From assembly GCA_045106765.1 (NCBI GenBank), contig JBGCFD010000046.1, positions 1 to 64,000 on the forward strand: a DNA stretch of 64,000 nucleotides, written 5' to 3'. Positions 36,096-44,637 of the stretch are shown here, in pieces (position 1 is the first letter of the stretch; each line of letters begins with the position of its first letter). A model generated the notes under the pieces. It was given only the letters and a program-made list of their open reading frames with translations, was not told the DNA's origin and made no database searches. A program made the position numbers and the translations under genes. This DNA is from CAJQQY01 sp045106765 (GTDB lineage Bacteria > Bacteroidota > Bacteroidia > Chitinophagales > Saprospiraceae).

Positions 36096-37898
36096 CTAAT
36101 TTATCTCTTCCAATATTTCCACTTCGGCTGCTTCAAAAACTTTTACCTTCAAATTAACCATAAAAATAGATCCGACATTCTCTACCGAAATCAATTCGAT
36201 ATAACCTCCATGATTCGAGACTATTTTATTACAAATAGCTAGACCAACTCCTGAACCTTGATATTCAGATTGATTGTGCAATCGTTTAAAAATTTCAAAA
36301 ATAGTTTTATGGTATTCAGGATTGATTCCAATTCCATTATCTTCTACTTTAAAAACCAAGTATTCATTTTCTTCAAAAACAGAAATCGTTACTTTCGGCT
36401 CGGTTGAATTATTATACTTCAAACCATTCTCAATTAAATTTTGAAAAAGCTGAACCATTTGATGTTGATTAGCTTCGATAGTTGGTAATTTTCCATACTT
36501 GATATGAGCATTTTTTTCCTCCAAATAATGCGATAGATTTTTTTCTATTAAAAATAAAATCTGATTCATATCAACAGTTCCTAATTTCACTTCCTCCGAT
36601 TTCACCAATGAGTACTCCAAAATTTCTTCAATTAAGTTGTACATACTTTGTGCATTCGATTGAGCAATATTGATGTAATCATTGATGTCTGAATCTGGAT
36701 TATCTTTTAATTTTCTTTTAAGAAGAGATAAAAAACTAGTAACATTCCTCAATGGAGTTTTTAAATCATGAGAAGCAATATAAGCGAATCGTTCTAACTC
36801 TTGATTTTTATTTTCCAATTCATCATTATAATTTTTCAATTGATTTTCTTTTTCCACCATGAAAGTAATATCCATTGCTACAAAAGAATAACCGGTATGA
36901 TTTTGCTTTTTAATAACTTTTGAGGTCACCAAAAAATAGTTCTTCTCTTCTCCATTCGAGGTTAAATTAAAATAACTTTCCAATTTTCCATCAGGCTCAA
37001 GTTGAGCTATTTCTTTCTGAAATTCATAAAGATCTAATCCCTTAGAATGTTCTAACAATTCAATCATGTCGGCATTTACCTCTTCATTTTGAGGGAATAA
37101 TATATCTTTGGCCAATTCATTTTTATGCTTTACAATAAAATTAACATCCGTTATTATCACCAAATTTGAAACAGACGATAAGATATCATCTAGAGCATCA
37201 TGTGGATTTAATTCAAATAACTTATAATTAGAATAAACCCAAGTTAAGACTCCAATTATTAAAACTAGGAAAGGTGAAATTTCAAAACTTGAAGGAGTCG
37301 TTTGACTTGGGATGATTAAAAAATTAACAAACATAAATGTTGGAATGAGCGTAAAAGCAATCAATAATCCTCGTTTCCATTTTCGTTCTCTCTCTATTTT
37401 CGCTTTCCGATAAAAATAAAAACATCCCCCCATAATGAGAATCACTAATAGAAACCAGGCCATTTTTAAATGAACATAAATGCTATCTTTTTCTAAAATA
37501 TATTTCCACTTTCCGTCCACTTTTTCTGGCAAAATTTCAACAGCACCATTCGTAACATAAAGCATGACAATACATGACAAAACTAAACCACTAGCTAATA
37601 TTTTATTGTATAAAACTTCCCGAGGATTCTTCTTAAAAGGGCGAGTATAATAGACTACACAAATGCATTCCATGAGTGCGATAAAACTTATCAACCAACT
37701 TCTTTGAATATTATAATTTTCTACATCATAAAGATGCCGAGCATTAAAAATCGACATTTCTGTAATTACCAACCCTGCACATAATAGCAAGACAACAGTA
37801 TGGATACGACTAAATATCTTTTTATCTTGAACCATATAAAGATGTGTAGTCAATACGATCAAAAGTGTAAAAAGACCAATAAAAATAGCATTATTCAT
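36096..37898 (-). CDS. Sensor histidine kinase with seven-helix membrane domain and PAS
   Basis: A 600-residue protein. N-terminal hydrophobic helices (about seven between 5 and 225) form a 7TM-type sensory region with a loop at about 118-142. A PAS-like domain (LVIITDVNFIVKHKN..., 235-350) and a short coiled coil follow. The HisKA domain has His377 in YIASHDLKTPLRN. The HATPase has the N-box QNLIENGLKYN, DNGIGI and GSGVGLAICNKIV. No receiver domain or response-regulator gene is adjacent, so its partner is elsewhere. The signal is unknown. Confidence 0.93.
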   Translation of the reverse strand: MNNAIFIGLFTLLIVLTTHLYMVQDKKIFSRIHTVVLLLCAGLVITEMSIFNARHLYDVENYNIQRSWLISFIALMECICVVYYTRPFKKNPREVLYNKILASGLVLSCIVMLYVTNGAVEILPEKVDGKWKYILEKDSIYVHLKMAWFLLVILIMGGCFYFYRKAKIERERKWKRGLLIAFTLIPTFMFVNFLIIPSQTTPSSFEISPFLVLIIGVLTWVYSNYKLFELNPHDALDDILSSVSNLVIITDVNFIVKHKNELAKDILFPQNEEVNADMIELLEHSKGLDLYEFQKEIAQLEPDGKLESYFNLTSNGEEKNYFLVTSKVIKKQNHTGYSFVAMDITFMVEKENQLKNYNDELENKNQELERFAYIASHDLKTPLRNVTSFLSLLKRKLKDNPDSDINDYINIAQSNAQSMYNLIEEILEYSLVKSEEVKLGTVDMNQILFLIEKNLSHYLEEKNAHIKYGKLPTIEANQHQMVQLFQNLIENGLKYNNSTEPKVTISVFEENEYLVFKVEDNGIGINPEYHKTIFEIFKRLHNQSEYQGSGVGLAICNKIVSNHGGYIELISVENVGSIFMVNLKVKVFEAAEVEILEEIN

Positions 37899-38178
37899 AA
37901 TTATAAACTATTGATTTTCAAACAGTTATCTAAAAAAATAAATCATGGAGGGAAAAAACAGAAGGGAATTACTTAACAGGTATTGCAATTTCTATGCTCA
38001 ATTTTTTTATCCTAATTAAGTTCTTAGGTAAAATATCAGATTTCAAATAATAGCTCAATCATGACGAATATTAAGTCACTCTACTCGCTTACACATACTT
38101 CATTTTTCATGAAGGAAAATCCCCCCATCTTACGACTGTAAAAACGAAAAACAATTAATTCATCTAAAAAAATCAGTC

Positions 38179-38832
38179 ATGAGAGTATTGTCATTTATTA
38201 TTATCATTCTTATTTCAAATGCTACTTTTGCAGCAGATCAACTTGCTATGATCCATCCAAATTTGAAAATCAATGGAGAGGAAGAGTTAATTTCAAAATT
38301 GGTTTTTAAAAATAACTTTGTTGATTTAGGAGAAGCAAAATTTGGAGAAAAATATACCCACTCTTTCGAATTCATCAATGAAGGAAATGCTACTTTGAAA
38401 ATTGAAAATGCTTTTGCAAAAAGTGATCATGCAGAAGTATTTAGTTTTTCTCCAACTATTGAACCTGGCAAATCAGGTTGGATTAGAGTTAGATTTGAAT
38501 CTAAGCTTTCAATTGGAAAATTTGAAGAATACTTTTTTATTCGATCCAATTCAGGTGCTAAAAAAACACTCTCAAGGTTAAAAATAAAATATGAGCTGTT
38601 TGAATATTTGGCGATTGGTGGTGATAATGTGGAAGCAACAGATCAAATAAATATTCGGGAACAACCTTTATTAAACAGCCCTATAATTTACACATTAACT
38701 CAAGGAGAAACTTGCAAAATTATCGGTGACGACCTCGGAGATTATGTAGAAAAATTTGATGATTCATTTTGGTTCAAAATAGAATCGGAAGGTCGAGTCG
38801 GATGGGTTTTAAGTGCATTAACAGAATTTTGA
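38179..38832 (+). CDS. Exported protein with DUF1573 and SH3 domains
   Basis: A 217-residue protein with a signal peptide (MRVLSFIIIILISNATFAA). Residues about 38-135 are a DUF1573 β-sandwich with FVDLGEAKFGEKYTHSFEFINEGNATLKI. Residues about 148-217 are a bacterial SH3 (SH3_3-like): NIREQPLLNSPIIYTLTQGE ... WFKIESEGRVGWVLS. SH3 domains of this type bind cell-wall peptides, which suggests anchoring near peptidoglycan. Function otherwise unknown. Confidence 0.82.
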   Translation: MRVLSFIIIILISNATFAADQLAMIHPNLKINGEEELISKLVFKNNFVDLGEAKFGEKYTHSFEFINEGNATLKIENAFAKSDHAEVFSFSPTIEPGKSGWIRVRFESKLSIGKFEEYFFIRSNSGAKKTLSRLKIKYELFEYLAIGGDNVEATDQINIREQPLLNSPIIYTLTQGETCKIIGDDLGDYVEKFDDSFWFKIESEGRVGWVLSALTEF

Positions 38833-38864
38833 TTAGGTGATTAGGTGATTAGGTGATTAGGTGA
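38831..38864. repeat. Four exact tandem copies of GATTAGGT
   Basis: The eight-base unit starts inside the stop region of the gene ending at 38832 and runs to 38862, followed by GA. A reverse-complement partner (TAATCACCTGATTAA) lies at 38898-38912, so the repeats can form alternative hairpins with it. Likely a slipped-strand microsatellite with terminator potential. Confidence 0.85.
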
Positions 38865-38914
38865 ACGAGCTTCCAAATTATTGTTTCGCAAATCCTTAAT
38901 CACCTGATTAACCA

Positions 38915-40987
38915 TTAAACTATTTCCATGGGTGCTTCAACTTCAGCGAACTGTAAAGTAAAATAAAAAGTTGTCCCTGAAGTTCCATCTGATTCTACCC
39001 ATATTTCACCTCCATGTCTTTGAACAATTTTTTTGCAAATGGAAAGCCCCAAACCTGTACCTTGATATTCTTGTGAACTATGTAATCTTTTAAATAAAGA
39101 AAAAATTCTGTCATGATATTTTTTCTCAATTCCAATTCCATTATCTTTTATGGCGATGCATGGTTTCCCATTTTTTTCAGAAACGGTAATTTTTATCATC
39201 GGTTGAACACCTTCAGGAATAAATTTAATCGCATTGGCAATCAAATTTTGAAGAACCTGAAAAAGTTGAATTTGATTTCCCAAGACAATAGGAAGTTTTT
39301 CATATCTAATAATAGCATTTTGCTCTTGAATATTGACCTCCAAGGTTTGCAAAATTTTAGTCATTAATTCGTTCAAATCGACTGGATTAAAATTATCCTT
39401 TCCCTTTTCTACATTAGAATACGATAAAACATCATCTAATAATTGATGCATATGACTAACCCCTTCTGTCACTAATCTCAAAAATTCTAATCCATTTTCA
39501 TCAAGAACTTTGGCATATCTTTTTTCAATCAACCCCGTGTAACTCATTACAGTTCTTAAAGGTGCTTTCAAATCATGAGAAGCGATATAAGCAAAATTTT
39601 CCAACTCAACATTGGCAACTTTAAGCTTTTCATTAGAATTATGCAAAGCTTTATTTTGTTTTTCAATTTGAATTTTATGATCTTTCAATTTTAAATTATA
39701 ATAATATTGCTTCTTAAAAAACCAACTTACAACACCAACAATGCCAATCAAAATGCAAAAAACAATACATATAAAAATATAATACAGCTTATTCAGCGCC
39801 TTATCTTTTTTCAATAATTCGAGTTCCTTCTTTTTCTGATCCAACTCAAATATGGAACTTAAATTTGCCAGTTCATTTTTGGTAATAGCTTCTTCTACAG
39901 AGTCTCTTAGTTCGTAATATTTTTTTTGAAAATCATAAGCTACTTTATTATTCCCACAATTAAAATTCACTTCAGAAATTTTCTTATAAACATTTTGGCG
40001 AACTGGAGTCACTTTATTTAAAATAGGATTTTCCAAACATTGATTTAATATTTTTTTTGCTTGAACACATTTACCCATCAACATTTTTAACTCTGCCAAA
40101 GCAATCTGCGTTTGTATCGTTTCTTCTTTTTGATTGGATGCTTTTCGAATTGCCAAAGCAGTATTTAAATAATCTAATGCTAATTCAAGTTTATTTAATT
40201 TCAAATAAATTAATCCATAACCATGTGCGCAGTATCCTTTATGATATTGAGATTTGAGTCCAAATTTTGAACTGCAAGCCAAATTTTGATAATCAAGAGA
40301 TTGATTATAATCCTTTAGTTCAAAAGAAATAGTGCTCAACATATCATAACAATATCCAACATCTTCCTGTCTATCTAATGATTGATATAACTCAAGTGCT
40401 AGAGAAATTTTTTCCTTAGCTTTCTCATATTGTTTTTGCTCTTTATCCAATTCCGCCAAAGCATAAAAACTATTCGCTTGTCCTTGAATATCTCCTCTCC
40501 CTTTATTCAACTCCAATAATTTCATTCGATAGTGATAAGCTTTATTAACCTGTCCCATATAGTAATAAGTATTACCAAAACCATTAAAAAGTGATGATGT
40601 ATCCTTCATGGTTAACGAATAGGAGACTCCGCCAAAATCCATGGCCTTGTGGTAATAAACTAATGAACTATCATATTCAGATTGCCAAAAGTAGGAATGT
40701 CCCAGATTTAATAAACTATGGAAATTTAAGCTATCACAGCCTGCAGATTTTGCAACTGTTAAAGATTGAAAAAAATAATCTGTTGAGGTTTCATATTTTT
40801 CTACTTTAAAATAAGCTTCTCCTGTCTTGAATAGCAAATTGGCATAAGGTTTCTCAAATTGAGAATGAGGATAAGATTGTAAAGCTGTAACGCAACTATC
40901 AACCTTAGATTGATTGGAAAAACTAGGTAAACTTCCTAATAAGATCAAGAATAGTAAAAGACTTTTTGGTTTTTGGAGTACTTTCAT
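38915..40987 (-). CDS. TPR sensor histidine kinase
   Basis: A 690-residue protein with a signal peptide, about eight periplasmic TPR units (30-370), one transmembrane helix (about 401-424), a coiled coil, and HisKA with His471 (YIASHDLKAPLRTV). The HATPase has QNLIANAIKF, DNGIGI and GTGLGLSICKKIV. The layout is that of TPR-containing hybrid-like kinases common in Bacteroidota, here without a receiver. No partner regulator is nearby. The kinase domain is clearly related to those at 36096 and 44638. Confidence 0.93.
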   Translation of the reverse strand: MKVLQKPKSLLLFLILLGSLPSFSNQSKVDSCVTALQSYPHSQFEKPYANLLFKTGEAYFKVEKYETSTDYFFQSLTVAKSAGCDSLNFHSLLNLGHSYFWQSEYDSSLVYYHKAMDFGGVSYSLTMKDTSSLFNGFGNTYYYMGQVNKAYHYRMKLLELNKGRGDIQGQANSFYALAELDKEQKQYEKAKEKISLALELYQSLDRQEDVGYCYDMLSTISFELKDYNQSLDYQNLACSSKFGLKSQYHKGYCAHGYGLIYLKLNKLELALDYLNTALAIRKASNQKEETIQTQIALAELKMLMGKCVQAKKILNQCLENPILNKVTPVRQNVYKKISEVNFNCGNNKVAYDFQKKYYELRDSVEEAITKNELANLSSIFELDQKKKELELLKKDKALNKLYYIFICIVFCILIGIVGVVSWFFKKQYYYNLKLKDHKIQIEKQNKALHNSNEKLKVANVELENFAYIASHDLKAPLRTVMSYTGLIEKRYAKVLDENGLEFLRLVTEGVSHMHQLLDDVLSYSNVEKGKDNFNPVDLNELMTKILQTLEVNIQEQNAIIRYEKLPIVLGNQIQLFQVLQNLIANAIKFIPEGVQPMIKITVSEKNGKPCIAIKDNGIGIEKKYHDRIFSLFKRLHSSQEYQGTGLGLSICKKIVQRHGGEIWVESDGTSGTTFYFTLQFAEVEAPMEIV

Positions 40988-41156
40988 GTTAAATTATAAT
41001 TACCTGCTTAGTGTTACGAAAAACGAGCCAGTTTTGCCTTAACTATTTCTTTGCTTTTTCGTAAATTCGTTTTTTAAAACAGGTTCAACTTTGTAAACAA
41101 TTACTGATTACAACTGTATTATCTGAAAGAATTTTTATTGAAAAAAAATAGAAGAT

Positions 41157-42794
41157 ATGACATCCAAAAAAGAGTTGGAAAAAAGACAAAATGAAGATGC
41201 TTATAAATTATTAATTTCCAAGTTGAACAAACGATTGGGAAAGATCTATCAAGGAGGAGGAGAAAAAAAGATAGCCAAACAACATGAAAAAGGAAAATTA
41301 ACTGCTCGAGAAAGAATCGAACATTTGATTGATAAAGACAGTAATTTCCTAGAAATAGGTGCTTTTGCTGGTTACGATATGTACAAGGAATATGGCGGTT
41401 GTCCAGCAGGCGGAGTGGTAACTGGAATTGGTTATGTCAAAGGGCGACAATGTATGATTGTGGCAAATGATGCCACAGTAAAGGCAGGTGCTTGGTTTCC
41501 AATTACTGGAAAAAAGAATTTACGAGCACAAGAAATTGCTATCGAAAATCGCTTACCAACTATTTATCTCGTCGATTCAGCTGGCGTATTTTTACCGATG
41601 CAAGATGAGATATTTCCAGATAAAGAACACTTCGGTCGGATGTTCCGCAACAATGCAAAAATGTCTGCCATGGGAATTCCTCAGATTAGTGCAATCATGG
41701 GAAGTTGTGTTGCTGGAGGAGCTTATTTGCCAATCATGTCTGACGAAGCATTGATTGTGGAAGGAACAGGTTCTATCTTTTTGGCAGGACCATATTTAGT
41801 CAAAGCTGCCATTGGAGAAGTCGTAGACAAAGAGACTCTAGGTGGTGCTAAAACCCAAAGTGACATCTCAGGAGTGACCGATTATAAAATGCCTGATGAC
41901 AAAACTTGCTTGGAGACCATCCGAGATTTGGTAGATAAATTTGGGAAGTTTGAAAATGCTGGTTTTGATCGAATAGAAGCAAAATTACCTGAAGAGTCAC
42001 CTGAGGAGATTTTAAGTATTTTCCCAGAAGATCCTGCTAAACCATACGAGACAAAAGACATCATCAAACGAATTGTAGACGAATCGAAATATACAGAATA
42101 CAAAAGTGGATATGGAAAAACCATCACTTGTTGTTATGCTCGCATCGACGGTTGGGCTGTAGGTATTGTCGTTAATAATCGAAAAGTCATCAAAACTGAA
42201 AAGGGAGAAATGCAATTTGGTGGAGTAATTTACTCTGACTCTGCGGACAAGGCTGCTCGATTTATTATGAATTGTAATCAGAAAAAAATCCCTTTGGTTT
42301 TTCTACATGACGTAACTGGTTTTATGGTTGGAACTAGAAGTGAGCAAGGTGGAATTATTAAGGATGGCGCAAAACTCGTGAGTGCTGTTTCCAATAGTAC
42401 CGTTCCAAAATTTAGTATCGTGATGGGGAATTCCTATGGAGCTGGAAATTATGCCATGTGTGGAAAAGCTTACGACCCTCGATTAATCGTTGCTTGGCCT
42501 ACGGCAAAAATTGCGGTAATGGGTGGTTCGCAAGCCGCTAAAGTTTTGACTCAAATTCAGGTTGCTTCGAAAAAAGCAAAGGGTGAAGCACCCTCTCCAG
42601 AAGATGAAAAAGCTTTGTTTGAAAAAATAAAAAACCGCTACGACGAACAAACTTCTCCATATTATGCAGCAGCAAGATTATGGGTGGATGCGATTATCAA
42701 TCCGTTGGAAACAAGAAAAGTCATTTCGATGGGAATTGAAGCGGCGAATAATGCGCCTGTGGAAAAGTTTAATGTAGGAGTAATTCAAACGTAG
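41157..42794 (+). CDS. Acyl-CoA carboxylase carboxyltransferase (β) subunit
   Basis: A 545-residue carboxyltransferase of the PccB/MccB type. It opens with KLTARERIEHLIDKDSNFLEIG, then CPAGGVVTGIGYVKGR, the oxyanion-type motif GSCVAGGAYLP, and in the second half VTGFMVGTRSEQGGIIKDGAK and SYGAGNYAMCGKAYDPR. Length and the ARLWVDAIINPLETR ending suit methylcrotonyl- or propionyl-CoA carboxylase. It carboxylates an acyl-CoA using carboxybiotin from a biotin carboxylase/BCCP subunit that is not in the window. Substrate left open. Confidence 0.93.
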   Translation: MTSKKELEKRQNEDAYKLLISKLNKRLGKIYQGGGEKKIAKQHEKGKLTARERIEHLIDKDSNFLEIGAFAGYDMYKEYGGCPAGGVVTGIGYVKGRQCMIVANDATVKAGAWFPITGKKNLRAQEIAIENRLPTIYLVDSAGVFLPMQDEIFPDKEHFGRMFRNNAKMSAMGIPQISAIMGSCVAGGAYLPIMSDEALIVEGTGSIFLAGPYLVKAAIGEVVDKETLGGAKTQSDISGVTDYKMPDDKTCLETIRDLVDKFGKFENAGFDRIEAKLPEESPEEILSIFPEDPAKPYETKDIIKRIVDESKYTEYKSGYGKTITCCYARIDGWAVGIVVNNRKVIKTEKGEMQFGGVIYSDSADKAARFIMNCNQKKIPLVFLHDVTGFMVGTRSEQGGIIKDGAKLVSAVSNSTVPKFSIVMGNSYGAGNYAMCGKAYDPRLIVAWPTAKIAVMGGSQAAKVLTQIQVASKKAKGEAPSPEDEKALFEKIKNRYDEQTSPYYAAARLWVDAIINPLETRKVISMGIEAANNAPVEKFNVGVIQT

Positions 42795-42859
42795 GAGGAT
42801 TTTCCAAATTCTACATCTCTAAATAAAATGAATTAAGCAAAGTAACAATACATTTACAA

Positions 42860-42997
42860 ATGAGTAAAAAACAAAAAAACGAATCCACTCGTGACTGGCT
42901 CAAACGAATTGGATGGATGGGAATTTTGTTTTTTACCATCAAAGGAATCATCACTACTTATCTTATATTTCAAGCGGGGAAATGTGCAATAGATTAA
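42860..42997 (+). CDS. 45-residue single-pass membrane peptide
   Basis: ATG at 42860 to stop at 42995-42997. It opens with a charged KKQKNESTRDWLKRIGW stretch (residues 3-19), then a hydrophobic helix WMGILFFTIKGIITTYLIF and the tail QAGKCAID. The strong charge asymmetry suggests the N-terminus stays in the cytoplasm. It sits between the carboxylase and the RNA methyltransferase genes, on the same strand. No family recognised. Confidence 0.6.
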   Translation: MSKKQKNESTRDWLKRIGWMGILFFTIKGIITTYLIFQAGKCAID

Positions 42998-43059
42998 ATT
43001 AAAATAATTTAAAACCATAGGCTGACTGAAAGCCAATCTATGGTACGAAAAAAGAAATA

Positions 43060-44220
43060 ATGAAATTACTTTCAAAAACAGTTACAGGATTAGAAGAGGT
43101 TTTAGCCAAAGAAATTGAAGACCTTGGCGGTCAAAATATTCAATTGCTCAAGCGAGCAGTTAGCTTTGAGGGTGATTTAAAAACACTTTATCGAACTAAT
43201 TTAGAATTGAGAACTTCGATTAGAATATTAAAGCCAATCTATTCTTTTACCGCTCGAAATGAAAATGAATTTTATGATAAAATCAAAGATATAGATTGGT
43301 CTCAATATATGTCAAATAACGATACACTCGCTGTTGATGCTACCACTTTTGGAGAATATTTTACACATTCAAAATATATTTCTCTCAAAGCAAAAGATGC
43401 TATCGTTGACCAATTTAGAGATAATACAGGACGTCGTCCTAATGTAAATGTAATCTCCCCTACCATTCGAATTAGCATTCATATTCAAATTGACGAAGTG
43501 ATTGTTTCTTTAGATGCCTCAGGAGATCCATTGTTTAAGCGAGGTTATCGAGTAGAACGAATGGGCGCACCAATGAATGAAGTTTTAGCAGCTGGAATGA
43601 TTTTGTTGTCAGGTTGGGATAAAAAATCTGACTTTATGGATGGTATGTGCGGCTCTGGAACTTTGCCAATCGAAGCAGGATTGATCGCTCGAAACATGCC
43701 TTCCCAATGGAATCGAACAAGTTTTGGTTTTCAAACTTGGAAAGACTTTGACAATGATCTTTGGCAAGAAGTAAGAGCAGAAGCTAAGGCTAAAATCATT
43801 CCTTTTGAATATAATATTTCAGGACGTGATCGAGACTTCAAAGCAATAAGTGTAGCGCGAGTTAATATTATGAAAGCAGAATTGGATGATACTATCGAAG
43901 TAAAACGAACTACCTTCGAAAAATTAGAAGCTACTTCGGAGAAAGGAGTTATGATTTTAAATCCTCCGTACAATGAACGATTAGCTATCAAAAACATTAA
44001 CGAATTATACAAAATGATGGGTGATCAATTCAAACAGCAATTTAAAGGTTGGGAAGTTTGGGTGATCTCATCAAATATGCAAGCTTTAAAAAACATTGGT
44101 CTCCGTCCTTCCAAAAAAATACAACTAATGAATGGGCCTTTGAATTGTAAATACGTTAAATTTGAAATGTACGATGGCACCCGAAGAACTGTGTTTAAAG
44201 AAAAAGTAAGTGAATCGTAA
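43060..44220 (+). CDS. THUMP-domain class I RNA methyltransferase, RlmL-like
   Basis: A 386-residue protein. The N-terminal ferredoxin-like/THUMP region (LSKTVTGLEEVLAKEIEDLGG; HIQIDEVIVSLDASGDPLFKRGYR) is followed by an N6/N2-type methyltransferase domain with DGMCGSGTLPIEAGLIA and the catalytic NPPYNERL. It corresponds to the N-terminal half of Escherichia coli RlmL, which methylates G2445 of 23S rRNA to m2G; the RlmK half is absent here, as is usual outside gamma-proteobacteria. The target is inferred from the family. Confidence 0.9.
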   Translation: MKLLSKTVTGLEEVLAKEIEDLGGQNIQLLKRAVSFEGDLKTLYRTNLELRTSIRILKPIYSFTARNENEFYDKIKDIDWSQYMSNNDTLAVDATTFGEYFTHSKYISLKAKDAIVDQFRDNTGRRPNVNVISPTIRISIHIQIDEVIVSLDASGDPLFKRGYRVERMGAPMNEVLAAGMILLSGWDKKSDFMDGMCGSGTLPIEAGLIARNMPSQWNRTSFGFQTWKDFDNDLWQEVRAEAKAKIIPFEYNISGRDRDFKAISVARVNIMKAELDDTIEVKRTTFEKLEATSEKGVMILNPPYNERLAIKNINELYKMMGDQFKQQFKGWEVWVISSNMQALKNIGLRPSKKIQLMNGPLNCKYVKFEMYDGTRRTVFKEKVSES

Positions 44221-44250
44221 TTCAAGTAGTAGTTTAAAAAAAAGAAAATT

Positions 44251-44631
44251 ATGAAAAAGATATTTCACCTATTCCTATTTTTGAGCTGTGCAAATGTAAT
44301 GTTAGGACAAGTTGGATTGCAAGTGGAAGGCACTCAATTTGCAAAAGAAAATCAAGTAGATTGGGAAAAAGGCAAAGAGTCGGTGAACGTTTTTTTTACA
44401 AAAAAAAATCAATCACAAATACCTGTAGATTTAAAAAAGTACTTTTTGGCTGAGAATGTTTCAGCTAATTCGTCCAATATTTTTACTCAAAAAAATACTT
44501 CCAATGAGTTAGCATTTTTTTGTAGGATAGAAGAAAAAATTGAACTCAAATCTAACATTCCAGTTAGATTTCGTTTGGGAGAAGTTCAAGCTGTCGATCA
44601 AAAAGAAGGAAAATGGAAACAATTTCAGTAA
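44251..44631 (+). CDS. Exported hypothetical protein
   Basis: A 126-residue protein with a signal peptide (MKKIFHLFLFLSCANVMLG-Q). The mature part is mostly β with no Cys and no known motif; it contains KYFLAENVSANSSNIF and IPVRFRLGEVQAV. It begins 30 bp after the methyltransferase gene and may be cotranscribed. It ends six bases before the stop of the convergent kinase gene at 44638. Function unknown. Confidence 0.7.
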   Translation: MKKIFHLFLFLSCANVMLGQVGLQVEGTQFAKENQVDWEKGKESVNVFFTKKNQSQIPVDLKKYFLAENVSANSSNIFTQKNTSNELAFFCRIEEKIELKSNIPVRFRLGEVQAVDQKEGKWKQFQ

Positions 44632-44637
44632 AAGAAA

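Noticed and set aside
38831..38864. A CRISPR leader or repeat reading of the tandem GATTAGGT array
   Set aside because: The unit is eight bases with no spacers and no cas genes; it is a simple microsatellite.
41882..42215. Minus-strand frames over the carboxylase gene
   Set aside because: They lie wholly inside a well-supported plus-strand gene and show no conserved motif.
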